A stretch of DNA of 64,000 nt from Marinobacter sp. BGYM27 (GTDB taxonomy: Bacteria; Pseudomonadota; Gammaproteobacteria; Pseudomonadales; Oleiphilaceae), in contig JANZNS010000007.1 of the NCBI GenBank assembly GCA_025153445.1, positions 1-64,000 of the forward strand, given 5' to 3'. A program made the position numbers and the translations under genes. A model generated the notes under the pieces. The model did no database searches. It saw nothing but the letters and a program-made list of their open reading frames with translations, and was not told the origin of the DNA. This document shows, piece by piece, positions 63,575 to 64,000 of the stretch (positions are counted from its first letter, which is position 1; every line of letters begins with the position of its first letter).

Positions 63575-63606
63575 GGTCAATCATTACAAATCGATTGACC
63601 ATTTTA
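63575..63606 (+). terminator. Terminator of the envelope-modification operon
   Basis: GGTCAATC and GATTGACC form a perfect eight-base stem, followed by ATTTTAA. It starts six bases after the kinase stop. Confidence 0.65.
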
Positions 63607-63868
63607 AGTGCATGGCTCGTCGCTCTGCTTTCCCCTGACAGCCAAAAACGTAGCAGATGTCGCGCCAAGGCCCCGTAATAACAGCCTTTGACGCGAACCT
63701 GCCCCGCCCCCGGTCTGCGCCCTGCTTCGGTTCATTCACACCGCGAATAGGGGCAAGTTGTTATTTCGATTGCCCACCCGCCAAGCTGTTACTAGTTTGT
63801 TATCTAATGTGCCCGGTATAACGGGTGCTAGAAAAACAAACCTCAAAAAAACAGCGACGGAACACGCT
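63607..63868. other. Upstream region of the peptide-binding protein gene
   Basis: No gene is visible. A -10-like TATAAC lies near 63817 within GGTATAACGGG, but a matching -35 at good spacing is not clear. The 87-codon minus-strand frame over 63736-63999 is a shadow of the plus-strand gene. Confidence 0.35.
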
Positions 63869-64000
63869 ATGAAACGATTTCTCACAGCGCTTGTAAGCTG
63901 CGCGGCTCTCTCTACACTTGCTTCTGCTCCCGCTTTTGCAGCGGATGCAAACAAATCGCTTAAAATGGCGTACGACGCCGACCCGGTCACCCTGGACATC
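63869..64000 (+). CDS. Peptide/nickel-type ABC transporter substrate-binding protein, N-terminal part (window edge)
   Basis: Only 44 codons are inside. The start MKRFLTALVSCAALSTLASA is a signal peptide with probable cleavage after PAFA. The mature part begins ADANKSLKMAYDADPVTLDI, the usual opening of SBP_bac_5 family proteins that bind peptides or related solutes for Dpp/Opp-type ABC importers. The rest and the permease genes should lie to the right. Confidence 0.72.
   Translation, partial: MKRFLTALVSCAALSTLASAPAFAADANKSLKMAYDADPVTLDI

Noticed and set aside
1..64000. tRNA and rRNA genes
   Set aside because: I looked for cloverleaf-like segments with GGTTCGAATC-type T-arms in the intergenic stretches and found none I could support.

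Overview
The window reads as chromosomal DNA of a free-living gammaproteobacterium, probably Pseudomonadales/Marinobacter-like. The basis is gene order and protein style: ygfB-pepP-ubiH-ubiI diverging from zapA-6S RNA-ygfA, dusB-fis-purH-purD, aroQ-accB-accC-prmA, a two-subunit Pseudomonas-type pyruvate carboxylase and a long isocitrate lyase of about 530 residues. The genus is an inference; no rRNA is present to settle it.

Layout. (1) 1-8.8 kb is accessory: the edge of an IS3-family element, then a minus-strand type VI secretion cargo cassette of VgrG, a DUF4123 adaptor, a 1607-residue Rhs protein tipped with an EndoU-like nuclease, its probable immunity protein, and one more small orphan gene. 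(2) 8.9-46 kb is mostly core: ubiquinone hydroxylases, pepP, zapA, ssrS (6S RNA), ilvA, rpiA, pycAB, an acyl-CoA dehydrogenase, ppa, aroQ-accBC-prmA, dusB-fis, purHD, a lipoprotein hydrolase, a crotonase, an antiporter, a CadR-like regulator and a CASTOR/POLLUX-like channel. Set into it are two c-di-GMP genes: a LapD-like receptor with degenerate GGDEF and EAL motifs, and a double-receiver diguanylate cyclase. (3) 46.3-52 kb holds the most unusual locus, a divergent Fap-like functional-amyloid system. On the plus strand lie a VpsR/FleQ-like AAA+ regulator with altered catalytic motifs and a FapF-like outer-membrane barrel. Converging on the minus strand lie a 336-residue secreted protein built of Ser-Asp-Asn repeats, a small secreted protein sharing its C-terminal motif, a FapD-like C39 peptidase and another small secreted protein. 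Both transcription units carry good sigma-54 type -24/-12 elements. (4) 52.3-56 kb has a large unknown lipoprotein and aceA. (5) 56.5-63.6 kb is an envelope-modification module: LtaS-like transferase, GtrA flippase, GT2 and GT39 glycosyltransferases and an OmpR-family two-component system. A similar TGACA direct-repeat element with an 11-bp period precedes the first two units. The window ends inside a peptide-type ABC transporter substrate-binding protein.

How the parts may work together (inference): c-di-GMP made by the cyclase could be read by the LapD-like receptor and by the VpsR-like regulator. The latter sits beside the amyloid genes, so surface attachment and matrix production are a plausible theme. 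The 3' module probably decorates lipid A or another surface glycan under control of its own two-component system or of PhoB.
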